In this document: one piece after another, positions 53,313 to 61,544 of the stretch | Position numbering within the stretch: position 1 is the stretch's first letter | Layout of the letters: every line of letters begins with the position of its first letter | Assembly: GCF_023074835.1 (NCBI RefSeq) | Contig: NZ_JALLGW010000001.1 | Coordinates: 248,001-312,000, forward strand | DNA: 64,000 bases | Source of the DNA: Halomarina salina | Lineage (GTDB): Archaea; Halobacteriota; Halobacteria; Halobacteriales; Haloarculaceae | Reading direction: 5' to 3' | Made by a program: the position numbers and the translations under genes | Notes under the pieces: model-generated | What the model was told of the DNA's origin: nothing | What the model saw: the letters and a program-made list of their open reading frames with translations, nothing else | Database searches by the model: none

Positions 53313-55406
53313 TCAGCCGAACGGGACGTCTTCTGCGGCGATGCTGTCACCCCAGTAGAGACAGCCGTCGAACCGGACGGGCACCGACTGCGCCGTCTGG
53401 AGCAATTCGCGGAGTTCGCCGGCGTCGGCCACCCTACTCGTGATGTGTCCGGAGTTCAGGTAGAACGTCGTGTTCGACCCCATGTACGGCGTGTAGGTCG
53501 CCCCCAGCGGGGCCTGACGGGAGGGGTACCCGTAGTACTCCACCCGGAACGCGTCGTCGGTCTGCTCGATATCGTAGCGCAACGCGGTCCCGTCGCTGGT
53601 CGTCGTCACGGCCGCGTTGCCGTCGCCGACGATGACGTACTGGCGGCCGGTGGTCGTCTCCGACCCGACGACGTCCAGCGCACCCCCCAGCGAGAATCCG
53701 TTGTTCAACAGGCGTGCAATCTGTCGGCCCACGGTCGTCGCTGGCGAGTTCGCGACCGTCGAGAGGGTGACGACACCGCCGATGGCACCGCCGTCGACCA
53801 GCGCCCGGCCCTGCGCGTACGACCGACACGCGTTGAGTATGAACGCCCGCATCCCGACCGTCTCCAGCGTGCGAGCGTCGAGGAACCCGTCCGCACACTG
53901 GAGGCCCGCTTCCGTCACGTGGCCGATGTAGTGGAGGAGGTCGTGGTCGGACTGGAGGAGGGCACGGGTCTCCGCGACGGTCTGCTCCTCGTGGATCTCG
54001 ACGTCCATCTCGATGAACTCCCGGAGGCCGTAGATCTCGCTCACCGAGCGTTCGTCGCGCATCTCCGGGGCGTTCGCCACCACCTGCACCTGGACGGGGC
54101 CCTCGCCGACCGGGTCGAGTCGCCGTTCACAGGCCGCGGCGGTCGGCTTCGACGCGCCGATGTGGACCCCCTCGCCGACCCACGCGTGTTCGATGGTGTC
54201 GACGGGGTCGGCCCCGACGAGTCGTGGCTGGGCCGCCTCGGTCGACTGGAACTCCTGGACGGTGCCCGACGGCTCCGCGCGGGAGAACTCCCGGAGACTG
54301 TCGGCGAACGCGTCGTCGGCCGAGACCGACGACTCCGTGGCTCGCGGCACGCGGACGTGCGCGAGGTCGTACGCCGCGAACGGGAGGAAGGCGGCGTGGC
54401 GGGCCGCCGGTTCGACGTCGGCGGTCAGTTTCCACCCCGGACGGACGTCGGCGATTCGGTCCCACGGGACGGAGAGGTACGCGTTCACCTGCGTCGCGAG
54501 GTCGGCGTCGTACAGCGCCGGGAAGTCGAGGTCGACCCGCCGCTCGACGACCGACCGCTCGTGGAGGTCGATGGGGTAGAACCCGTCCGTCCGGGTGACG
54601 CAGTCGAACAGGAAGAGCTGTTCCAGCGTCCGACGGACGGTCTGCTCGAAGTCACCAGTCCTCGTCAGCGAGTGTTCGACACCGTCGGCGACCAGCAGGG
54701 GCCGCTCGCCGGGGACGACCGCAGCGTCGAGGTAGTACGCGAGCGAGGCGACCGGGTAGACGTGTTCGAGGGTCGGCGGTACCTCGATGTGGACGGGGGT
54801 ATCCGTCCGTTCGAGTCCGGCAGGTGCCTCGAAAGGACCGTCCTCGACCCTGATGAGCGGGGGGCAGCCCCGAAGCGACGGCCACGACCGTTCGGGAGAG
54901 GTCGTCTTCAGCGCGGAGCCGAAACACGAGACGGCACGCATGACGTCACGCGGGTCGTCGGGGGTCCGGACGGTCGCTTCGGGGTGGTGTTGCAACGACC
55001 GGATGCCGAGTTTGACGGCGGAGCTACCGAACACCAGCACCCGTTCGCCGTCGTCGACGAACGTCTCTATCGGCCCCTCGACGCGGAGGTAACAGATGAA
55101 CCCGAGCGAGAGGACCTGGACGAGGTAGTCGCCGTCGGGGACGCACGCCGACGCTTCGTTGACGGCGTTCGCGACCGGCGTTCCGTCGGGCGTCATGACG
55201 AACACGTCGACCAGTTTCGGGACGCGGAGGTCGCCGGTCTCGACCCGTGCGGCGGCGTCGACCGGGAACCGGAACGCGTCGGTCGAGACGGCGGTCGGCG
55301 GCGCGTCGGGGACGGTGTCGAACTCGACGCTCAGGCCTTCGATGGGGTCGGTCACCAGCAGGTAGCCGCCGGTCGTCTGCCCGATCGAAGGACTCGCGGA
55401 CGCCAT
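53313..55406 (-). CDS. CHAT-domain cysteine protease-like protein
   Basis: 697 residues. The C-terminal third is a CHAT (caspase HetF-associated) domain: catalytic His496 in LLHYIGHVTEAGL and Cys527 in ILNACRSYAQGRALVDGGA; downstream IGGVVTLSTVANSPA is the typical strand after the Cys. Residues 1-420 are mixed beta/alpha with no recognised domain and no membrane helix. Prokaryotic CHAT proteases often cut a partner after a trigger, sometimes causing cell death. It follows the RecA-like gene on the same strand (28-base gap), so the two form an operon. Start at 55406 (MASASPS) removes 22 extra residues. Confidence 0.85.
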   Translation of the reverse strand: MASASPSIGQTTGGYLLVTDPIEGLSVEFDTVPDAPPTAVSTDAFRFPVDAAARVETGDLRVPKLVDVFVMTPDGTPVANAVNEASACVPDGDYLVQVLSLGFICYLRVEGPIETFVDDGERVLVFGSSAVKLGIRSLQHHPEATVRTPDDPRDVMRAVSCFGSALKTTSPERSWPSLRGCPPLIRVEDGPFEAPAGLERTDTPVHIEVPPTLEHVYPVASLAYYLDAAVVPGERPLLVADGVEHSLTRTGDFEQTVRRTLEQLFLFDCVTRTDGFYPIDLHERSVVERRVDLDFPALYDADLATQVNAYLSVPWDRIADVRPGWKLTADVEPAARHAAFLPFAAYDLAHVRVPRATESSVSADDAFADSLREFSRAEPSGTVQEFQSTEAAQPRLVGADPVDTIEHAWVGEGVHIGASKPTAAACERRLDPVGEGPVQVQVVANAPEMRDERSVSEIYGLREFIEMDVEIHEEQTVAETRALLQSDHDLLHYIGHVTEAGLQCADGFLDARTLETVGMRAFILNACRSYAQGRALVDGGAIGGVVTLSTVANSPATTVGRQIARLLNNGFSLGGALDVVGSETTTGRQYVIVGDGNAAVTTTSDGTALRYDIEQTDDAFRVEYYGYPSRQAPLGATYTPYMGSNTTFYLNSGHITSRVADAGELRELLQTAQSVPVRFDGCLYWGDSIAAEDVPFG

Positions 55407-55434
55407 CAGTTGGTACCGCTCCGTTGCGATGGCG

Positions 55435-56124
55435 TCACCAACAATCCATCGGCAGCCACCCGGTCTGCTCACCGTAGTTCAGGAGCGTCCAACGATGCTC
55501 AGGAGTGCCGTCGCGGGCTCGCCGGAGTTCGACGTGGACGTCGACGACGTGGAGGAGTGCGTCGCTCGCCGTCGTCCCGGACGGCATGCCGAGGTGGAAG
55601 TGCGCCATCCCGCGGGACCGGACCGTCTCGCCACCGACGACGCCGACGAACCGACGGGTCGCGTCGAGGCCGTGGTCGTCGAGGAGTGGGCGAAGCGTCG
55701 CGACCCCGACCCGGAGTTCGGAGGGTCCGGGCGTGCGGGTCGCCCGGTGCTGTGCGATAGCGTCGACCAGCCGGCGTCTGAACGGCTGCGTGCTGTCCGC
55801 TGCTGGCTGTCCCTGTGCCGCCCGACTCGCGCTGCTCCGGACAGCCGACCGCCGAACCAGGTCGAGGTCGGACGACCCGACGGCACAGGACGTCGGGAGG
55901 TGGTCGGCGACGACTCCGTCGCCGACGTCGGTGACGCCGACTATCCGGTGGCGGCCGTCGGCCGACCCGAACAGCGACCGACTCTCACAGGCGCGAACGG
56001 TCGTCTCGACGTCGCCGGTGAGCAAGAGCCGACAGCCGGACTGCTTCAGTTCCGTCAACGCGTCCCGGAACCGCCGCTGACCGCGAGTATCGTGGCCACC
56101 GTCAGCGCCCGACATGGGGGGCAT
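55435..56124 (-). CDS. RecA-like/DUF7504-like protein, first gene of the CHAT operon
   Basis: 229 residues. The order LLLTGDVETTVRACESRSLFGSADGRHRIVGVTDVGD resembles KaiC/RecA-superfamily proteins in which the Walker A loop is degenerate; no G-x4-GK-S/T is present, so ATP hydrolysis is doubtful. I recall a haloarchaeal family DUF7504 of this kind. A minus-strand TATA-like gatttatgc near 56154 predicts a transcript start just before the ATG at 56124; the ATG at 56115 is also possible. Divergent from the PilC-like gene across 500 bases. Confidence 0.65.
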   Translation of the reverse strand: MPPMSGADGGHDTRGQRRFRDALTELKQSGCRLLLTGDVETTVRACESRSLFGSADGRHRIVGVTDVGDGVVADHLPTSCAVGSSDLDLVRRSAVRSSASRAAQGQPAADSTQPFRRRLVDAIAQHRATRTPGPSELRVGVATLRPLLDDHGLDATRRFVGVVGGETVRSRGMAHFHLGMPSGTTASDALLHVVDVHVELRRARDGTPEHRWTLLNYGEQTGWLPMDCW

Positions 56125-56561
56125 CGTTTACGCTCTCAATGTTATCCAGCATAAATCATCCGGTCGTCGTGCTTGATATTAATCGACGCGTAAACGGTCC
56201 GTCGTCCGCCGAGACGCCAGGGCGTGTGAACGACTGTGCTCGTCGAATCGAAGCGGACAGCGTCACGACGAGACGAATCGGAGCGAGAGCGACGCCACTC
56301 ACACGGTGGGATCAACGGCGCCCGTGTGGGGAACGGACGCCGAACTGGAAGCAGTTTCCGCGCGGTCCCTCACCAGCCTGGGCCACAGGTGAGCCAACGG
56401 CCGTGGGAGGGCGTTGGACCATGCCAACATATACCCTGCGGTAGCGGAGGGAACTGCGGGGCAGTTCGGGGTGCCCGAGGGGGAGTGAGTCGAGAAGCAA
56501 CCATCGGTGAAAGTCACTAAATTCTAAAATTTTAAGTCAGAATAGTAACCGAGACACGGCT
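56125..56561. other. Divergent intergenic region between CHAT operon and PilC-like gene
   Basis: No family-quality gene. The left edge has the promoter of the CHAT operon (TATA-like at 56149-56158); the right edge has an AT-rich block (56517-56540, ctaaaattttaag) that serves as the promoter of the pilus genes. A short frame without support (gtg at about 56308, 28 codons) lies in between. Confidence 0.45.
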
Positions 56562-56642
56562 ATGAACGCGAACGCCGAACGGGTCGTGCGCTATCGCGAC
56601 TCACGTCCGGGGACCGGTGGGGTGCCCCATGGCCGACACTGA
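56562..56642 (+). CDS. Possible 26-codon upstream frame overlapping the PilC-like start
   Basis: ATG at 56562, reading MNANAERVVRYRDSRPG..., and TGA at 56640-56642. Its end overlaps the ATG of the PilC-like gene (56629) by 14 bases in another frame. It sits at the place where the transcript should begin given the AT-rich box at 56524-56535. It could be a leader peptide that couples translation, or chance. Confidence 0.25.
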   Translation: MNANAERVVRYRDSRPGTGGVPHGRH

Positions 56643-58500
56643 GGGCAGTACGCTCGACCGGAGCCTCTACGCGCTGTTCTCCCGACACACCGACCGCACC
56701 CGGCACGACCGGGACCGGCGTCGCTACCGGGCGGCGAACGTCGGGTCGAGTTTCGACGTGTTCCTCGCGCGGGTCTACGGCCTCTCGTGGGTGACGTTTC
56801 TCGCGGTGACGGTCGGTCTCACCGCACTCACGCTGACGGTTCCGACGGCCGTCTGGCGGGCACTCGGCGGGACGCTCCACGCCGCACTTCCGGTGGTGAA
56901 TCGAGTCGGCGCGCCGGACGTACCGCGTCTGTACACCGCCCTCCTCGCGGCACTCGTCGGGGGACTGCTCGCCAAGCGGGGCGTCGTAACGGGCAGCGGC
57001 GTCTACCTTCGCTGGACCGCCAGCGCCCGTCGGAGCGACATCGAACGGACGCTACCGGGTGCGGTCCGGTACCTGCGGGCGCTCTCCGCCGGGAGCGACG
57101 GCCACAGGACGATGCTCCGGAAGGTCGCCGAACAGGACGCGTACGGCGAGACGGCCGTCGCGTTCCGGAGCGTGCTGAACCGGGCGGCGCTCACGGGCAG
57201 CCTCGACTCGGGGCTGGAGATGGTCGCGCGCGATACCCCCTCGCGGGACCTGCTGTCGCCGTTCCTCCTGAAGTTCCGCGAGCACGCCGCACAGGGTGAG
57301 GACGCGCTCGGCGCGTACCTCGACCTGGAGTCCCGGATGCTCTCGCACCGGCAAGCGCGGGCACGACAGCGTGCGAGCGACTTCCTCGAACTGCTCGCCG
57401 AACTGTTCATCGTCCTGCTCGTCCTGCCCGCGCTGCTGGTCATCGTGCTGACGGTGATGGCAGTTCTCTCGCCGGGGCTCTCCGCACCCGTGACGACGCC
57501 GTTCGGGTCGACGACGCTCCGGGCCGTGTTCGTCTACGGTGCGGCCGGGTTCTCGTTGCTCGTCGGGGCGGGCGCGGCGTGGCTGGTCGACGCCCTCCGG
57601 CCGCCGGATCAGGCTCCGCCGTCGTACTCGCCCGCGAAGACGGTGACTGGGGTCCTGTCCGGTGCACCGTCGAATCCGGCGAGTGCGGCGCTCGTCTGCG
57701 TCCCCGTCGCGTTGCTCGTCACCGCGGGGTGCTGGTCGCTCGGCTACCACCCGGTGAACGTCGGGCTGTTCGGCTACGTGGCGTTCGGCCTGCCCGTCGG
57801 TCTCGTGGCCGTGCGTCGCGCCCGCCGCGACGACGCGAAGGACCGCGAACTGAAGGACTTCGTCCACGCCGTCGCGGGGCACGTCAGCCTCGGGAAGCCG
57901 TTCTCGGCGGCCGTCGAGCGGGTCGCACGCGACGTCGACCTCGGACCGCTCCAGGCGGACGTCGACGACCTGGCGTTCAACACGAGCCTGATGACCGGCC
58001 GCGGCGCGGACGTGCGCACCGAGGCCCTCGACCAGTTCGTCGAGCGGGTCGGGACGCCGCTGGCCGCCCAGACGATGGGGCTGGTGACCGGCGCGCTCGA
58101 CGTCGGGAGCGACGCCGAAGACGTCTTCGAGACGCTCCAGACAGAAGTTGGCCGCCTCGTGCATGAGCGAAAGGCGCTCCGGTCGTCCCTGATGGTGTAC
58201 GTCGCCGTCGGGTGGACGACGGCGCTGCTCGTCGTCGGCATCACCGTCGCCGTCAACCTCTACGTCCTCGACGGGTTCGCGCAGTTGTCGACCGTCGCCG
58301 ACGGCGGGATGGCGCTGGACCCGAACGCCGTCGACCCGGCCCGCGACCGCCTGCGCTTCTACGTCGTCACGCAGACGACGATGCTCGCGTGTGGCTGGTT
58401 CGCCGGAAGCGCCTCCCGGGGTCGGTACGAGGCGCTGCTCCACTCCTCGCTGCTGGTCGTGCTGACCTACGGCATCTACGCGGGGGTGGGACTGCTGTGA
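56629..58500 (+). CDS. Type II/IV secretion membrane protein (PilC/TadC/FlaJ-like)
   Basis: 623 residues. Two T2SF domains, each with paired membrane helices: first around GAVRYLRALSAGSDGHRTMLRKVAEQDAYGETAVAFRSVLNRA and second around HAVAGHVSLGKPFSAAVERVARDVDLGPLQAD. Eight or more helices in all. It is the inner-membrane platform for the pilus ATPase. Its last four bases overlap the next gene (GTGA), so the five following genes are co-translated. The ATG at 56629 is preferred over GTG 56617. Confidence 0.9.
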   Translation: MADTEGSTLDRSLYALFSRHTDRTRHDRDRRRYRAANVGSSFDVFLARVYGLSWVTFLAVTVGLTALTLTVPTAVWRALGGTLHAALPVVNRVGAPDVPRLYTALLAALVGGLLAKRGVVTGSGVYLRWTASARRSDIERTLPGAVRYLRALSAGSDGHRTMLRKVAEQDAYGETAVAFRSVLNRAALTGSLDSGLEMVARDTPSRDLLSPFLLKFREHAAQGEDALGAYLDLESRMLSHRQARARQRASDFLELLAELFIVLLVLPALLVIVLTVMAVLSPGLSAPVTTPFGSTTLRAVFVYGAAGFSLLVGAGAAWLVDALRPPDQAPPSYSPAKTVTGVLSGAPSNPASAALVCVPVALLVTAGCWSLGYHPVNVGLFGYVAFGLPVGLVAVRRARRDDAKDRELKDFVHAVAGHVSLGKPFSAAVERVARDVDLGPLQADVDDLAFNTSLMTGRGADVRTEALDQFVERVGTPLAAQTMGLVTGALDVGSDAEDVFETLQTEVGRLVHERKALRSSLMVYVAVGWTTALLVVGITVAVNLYVLDGFAQLSTVADGGMALDPNAVDPARDRLRFYVVTQTTMLACGWFAGSASRGRYEALLHSSLLVVLTYGIYAGVGLL

Positions 58501-59252
58501 GCCGCGTCCCGTCCGAAAGAGCGCGAGCGACGGCCACCTCCACCGACCGCGCACAGTCACACGTCGTCGGCGTCGTCCTGTTGCTCGGTGTAACAGTCAT
58601 CGCCATGGGGGCACTCACCGCCACCGTCGGCACCGTCGTCGAGCAGAACGCGGCGGCCGCCGACGCCGACCGCGTGGCGAACGACCTCGACGCCGCCCTC
58701 GACCCCGTGGAGGCGACGGGCCGCCATCGCGGGCACGTCTCGTTCGCCGACGGGCGACTGTCCGCCGCCTCCCGCGACCTGCGACTGCTCGACGACGACG
58801 GCGTCGTCCAGCACGTCGAGACGGACGCGCTGGTGTTCGAGGCCGGTCGGAACCGCATCGCGTTCGTCGCGGGTGCCATCGTCCGGGGGAGACCCGGCAG
58901 CGCGAGCCTCCGCGACCCACCGCTGGTGACCGCGTCGCGCGGTGACGGGGGCGTCCTCGTCGTCGGCGCACCGCGAGTCGGCGACCCGAACGCCGTCGGT
59001 GGCGAGCGCGTCTCGCTGACGCTCGCGACGAACGTGAGCCACGAGCGGTTCGACCACGGCGACGGCCACTGGCGCGTCGCCATCGAGACGACGACACCCG
59101 GGCCGTTCGCTCGCTGGTTCGACGAGACGGGAGCGACCGTCGAGCGCCGGGACATCGACGACGACGGCGTCACGAGCGTCGTCGCGTCGTACGACGGCGA
59201 GCGGAGCGCGTACCTCGTCGTCCACACACTCAGGACGGAGGTCGAGGCGTGA
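58497..59252 (+). CDS. Pilin-like protein with type IV pilin N-terminus (DUF7266-like)
   Basis: 251 residues. The N-terminal STDRAQSHVVGVVLLLGVTVIAMGALTATVG has the basic/polar head and hydrophobic helix of haloarchaeal type IV pilin-like proteins (prepilin peptidase would cut near AQ-S). The remainder is an extracytoplasmic beta-rich domain with an Asn-Val-Ser glycosylation sequon. Start is GTG in a GTGA overlap with the PilC-like gene. Probably a minor pilin or assembly factor. Confidence 0.7.
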   Translation: MSRVPSERARATATSTDRAQSHVVGVVLLLGVTVIAMGALTATVGTVVEQNAAAADADRVANDLDAALDPVEATGRHRGHVSFADGRLSAASRDLRLLDDDGVVQHVETDALVFEAGRNRIAFVAGAIVRGRPGSASLRDPPLVTASRGDGGVLVVGAPRVGDPNAVGGERVSLTLATNVSHERFDHGDGHWRVAIETTTPGPFARWFDETGATVERRDIDDDGVTSVVASYDGERSAYLVVHTLRTEVEA

Positions 59253-59728
59253 TGCGGTCCCGCAGTGTCCGGCGACTCGTCGCCGACGACCGTGCCGCGA
59301 CACCGGTCGTCGCGAAGGCGCTGGAAGCCGCCATCGTCGTGCTGTTCATCGGGCTCCTGACGAGTACGCTGTTCGGCGGCGTGCTCCCCGGCTACCGCTC
59401 GACGGCGGGCGACGCGGTCGGGGAACGAGCGCTGTCGGCCGCCGCCGCCCGGGTCGAGCAGGCCGTCCCGGCGACGGCCGACGCGACGGTTCGACTGCGG
59501 GTCGGCCTGCCCGACACGATTCGCGGCGACACGTACCGCGTTCGGAGCGACGACGGAGCGCTCGTCCTCGACCACCCGCACGAGGCCGTTGACGGGCGAG
59601 TCCCGCTTGCACTCCCGGACCGCGTCGCTCGCGTCGAGGGGACGTGGCGGAGCACCGGCGAGGCAGTCATCCGCGTCGAGTCGAGCGACGGGCGCGTCGT
59701 CGTTCGACTGGAGGAGGCCGAGCGATGA
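59252..59728 (+). CDS. Pilin-like bitopic protein, second in series
   Basis: 158 residues. RAATPVVAKALEAAIVVLFIGLLTSTLFG is a single hydrophobic helix after a basic head; the rest is a small external domain with many Arg and Val. A GTG at 59249 (overlapping the previous TGA) or the ATG at 59252 are both possible. It overlaps the next gene through ATGA. Function inferred only from position in the pilus operon. Confidence 0.7.
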   Translation: MRSRSVRRLVADDRAATPVVAKALEAAIVVLFIGLLTSTLFGGVLPGYRSTAGDAVGERALSAAAARVEQAVPATADATVRLRVGLPDTIRGDTYRVRSDDGALVLDHPHEAVDGRVPLALPDRVARVEGTWRSTGEAVIRVESSDGRVVVRLEEAER

Positions 59729-60423
59729 CGCGAGGGCCAGCAACCAGTACGTCCCCCTCGCGCGGACAGGCGAACCTCCCGGCGCTGGCCGTCGCCTTGC
59801 TCCTCGTGACGACGGCGACCGGTCTCGGGTTGGCGATGGCCGACGGCGCGTTCGCGAGCGCGGACCGTGACCCCCGCGAGCGACACGTCGCCGTCTCGCT
59901 CTCGGAGCGACTCGTCGCCGCCGACGGTCCGCTGACGACTCGCGGGAACACGCTGAACCGGTCGCGCGTCGCGAACCTGACGGCCGACCGACTCGCGGAC
60001 TGGTACCCCGTCGCCGACGGGAGCGACGTTCGACTCCGACTCGACGGGGAGACGGTCGTCGAACGGGGGGACCCGACGGGTGGCACGACGATACGCCGCG
60101 TGGTACTGCTCGAACGACGGTCGGCGACGACGCTCTCGGACGTCCCCGGCGATAGCGTCACGCTCCCGCGTCGGACGCCGCGAGTGACGCTCGTCGTCGA
60201 CCCGCCGGCGGCGACGACGGTGACGACCGTTCGGGCGAACGACCGGGTCGTCCTCCACGACCCGTCGGGACTCGACGGCACCTACGAGGTGTCGCTGTCG
60301 CGGTTCGAGACGACGACGCTGGCGTACGAACACACCGGCCCGCTCCCGCGGGGGAGCGTCGAGGTGACGTACTACCCGGCCCGGACGACGAAGGCGGAAC
60401 TGGTGGTGACGGTCGATGGGTGA
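59725..60423 (+). CDS. Pilin-like bitopic protein, third in series
   Basis: 232 residues. SRGQANLPALAVALLLVTTATGLGLAM is the N-terminal helix with the same short polar head; the domain after it is acidic/Thr-rich with several sequons (Asn-Leu-Thr, Asn-Arg-Ser). ATGA overlaps with the previous gene and an eight-base overlap with the following one. Confidence 0.7.
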   Translation: MTRGPATSTSPSRGQANLPALAVALLLVTTATGLGLAMADGAFASADRDPRERHVAVSLSERLVAADGPLTTRGNTLNRSRVANLTADRLADWYPVADGSDVRLRLDGETVVERGDPTGGTTIRRVVLLERRSATTLSDVPGDSVTLPRRTPRVTLVVDPPAATTVTTVRANDRVVLHDPSGLDGTYEVSLSRFETTTLAYEHTGPLPRGSVEVTYYPARTTKAELVVTVDG

Positions 60424-60877
60424 TCGGCGACCGAACGCTGGGCGGCGACCGACCAGTGTGTCGCCGCTCTCCGGGCCGCGCGGGCAACTCTCGCTGTCGG
60501 TCGTCGAAGCCGGCGTCGGCGTCGTTCTCGTCCTGGCGGTCTCGATGGGGTTCGTCCTCGGCGTCCCACAGCCGGACACCCGCGACGCGCAACTCGACGC
60601 GTACGCTCGCGACGCGTCGAGCGTCCTCGGGAGCGAACCGCCCCGACACCGCGGCGTGACGCGACTCGCCGAGGTCGCGCGCTCGGCGTCCGCGTTCGAG
60701 CGCGAACGCGCGGCGCTCGACGAGCGCGTCGACAGACTGCTCCCGGACTCGCTGCTGTACCAGGTCGAGACGCCCCACGGCACGGTCGGGTACGAGAAAC
60801 CGGGGAGCGTGGCCGTCGGGACGGCGACCGTGACGACGGCGAACGGCCCCGTGACGGTACGGGTGTGGTACGTGTGA
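60416..60877 (+). CDS. Pilin-like bitopic protein, fourth in series
   Basis: 153 residues. GPRGQLSLSVVEAGVGVVLVLAVSMGFVLGVP is a pilin-like helix with Glu five residues into the hydrophobic part, like the E5 of type IV pilins. The soluble part is short and helical (AYARDASSVLGSE). It overlaps both neighbours. Confidence 0.72.
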   Translation: MGDRRPNAGRRPTSVSPLSGPRGQLSLSVVEAGVGVVLVLAVSMGFVLGVPQPDTRDAQLDAYARDASSVLGSEPPRHRGVTRLAEVARSASAFERERAALDERVDRLLPDSLLYQVETPHGTVGYEKPGSVAVGTATVTTANGPVTVRVWYV

Positions 60878-61407
60878 GCTGGCATCCGTGCGGTCGCGAC
60901 CGCGCACAGTTCGTGCTCGCGGCGGCGGCCGTGGTCGCCGTCGCCCTCGCACCCGCCGTCCTCGCGTACCTCCAGCTCGGCTACCACCCCGACGTGGCGG
61001 CAAACGACGACTACGACGCACCGCTCGCCGACGCCGACCGGCTGCTCTCGCGGAGCGTCCACGAGGCGGGAACGAACGTGACCGGCGCGGACTGGACGAA
61101 CCGAACCGCCGTCGCCGACCGCGTCCGAGAACTACTCGACCCACGCATACGGACGCTCGAAGGCTCGCGCGTCGCCGACGGCGTCGGGTACGAGGTCGAG
61201 TACAACGGGTCGGCCGCTAGGGAGTGGGCGAACGAGCGCTGTCCGGAGGGAGACGGCCGCCGGTTCGGCTCGTGCGAGACCGACGGCGGGGTAGTCGTTC
61301 AGGAACGCGCGAACGAGACGACGGTCGTGGCCGTCGCGTTCGACGTGCAGGTGACGACCGAGCGTGGCGCGTACGACGCGACGCTCGTCGTCCGAGTCGT
61401 GGAGTAG
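60874..61407 (+). CDS. Pilin-like bitopic protein, last in series
   Basis: 177 residues from GTG in a GTGA overlap. GRDRAQFVLAAAAVVAVALAPAVLAYLQLGY is the helix; the external domain has three Asn-x-Thr/Ser sequons and two Cys (ERCPEGDGRRFGSCE) that can form a disulfide. This closes the operon; the next gene begins 137 bases downstream behind its own promoter. Confidence 0.7.
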   Translation: MSWHPCGRDRAQFVLAAAAVVAVALAPAVLAYLQLGYHPDVAANDDYDAPLADADRLLSRSVHEAGTNVTGADWTNRTAVADRVRELLDPRIRTLEGSRVADGVGYEVEYNGSAAREWANERCPEGDGRRFGSCETDGGVVVQERANETTVVAVAFDVQVTTERGAYDATLVVRVVE

Positions 61408-61544
61408 TCCCGACGCCGAGTCGACGACTCCCCGACCTCAATCGAGAGTGTTGCTCTAATTGTATTATTGCAACTAACAAGCCACGATAAATTACCTTCA
61501 AATACGAACTGTTTTAATTAACCGTGCTGGAGTCGGATGGCTCG

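Noticed and set aside
53445-55760. 771-codon plus-strand frame
   Set aside because: Antisense to the CHAT gene; no domains, Arg/Gly-rich.
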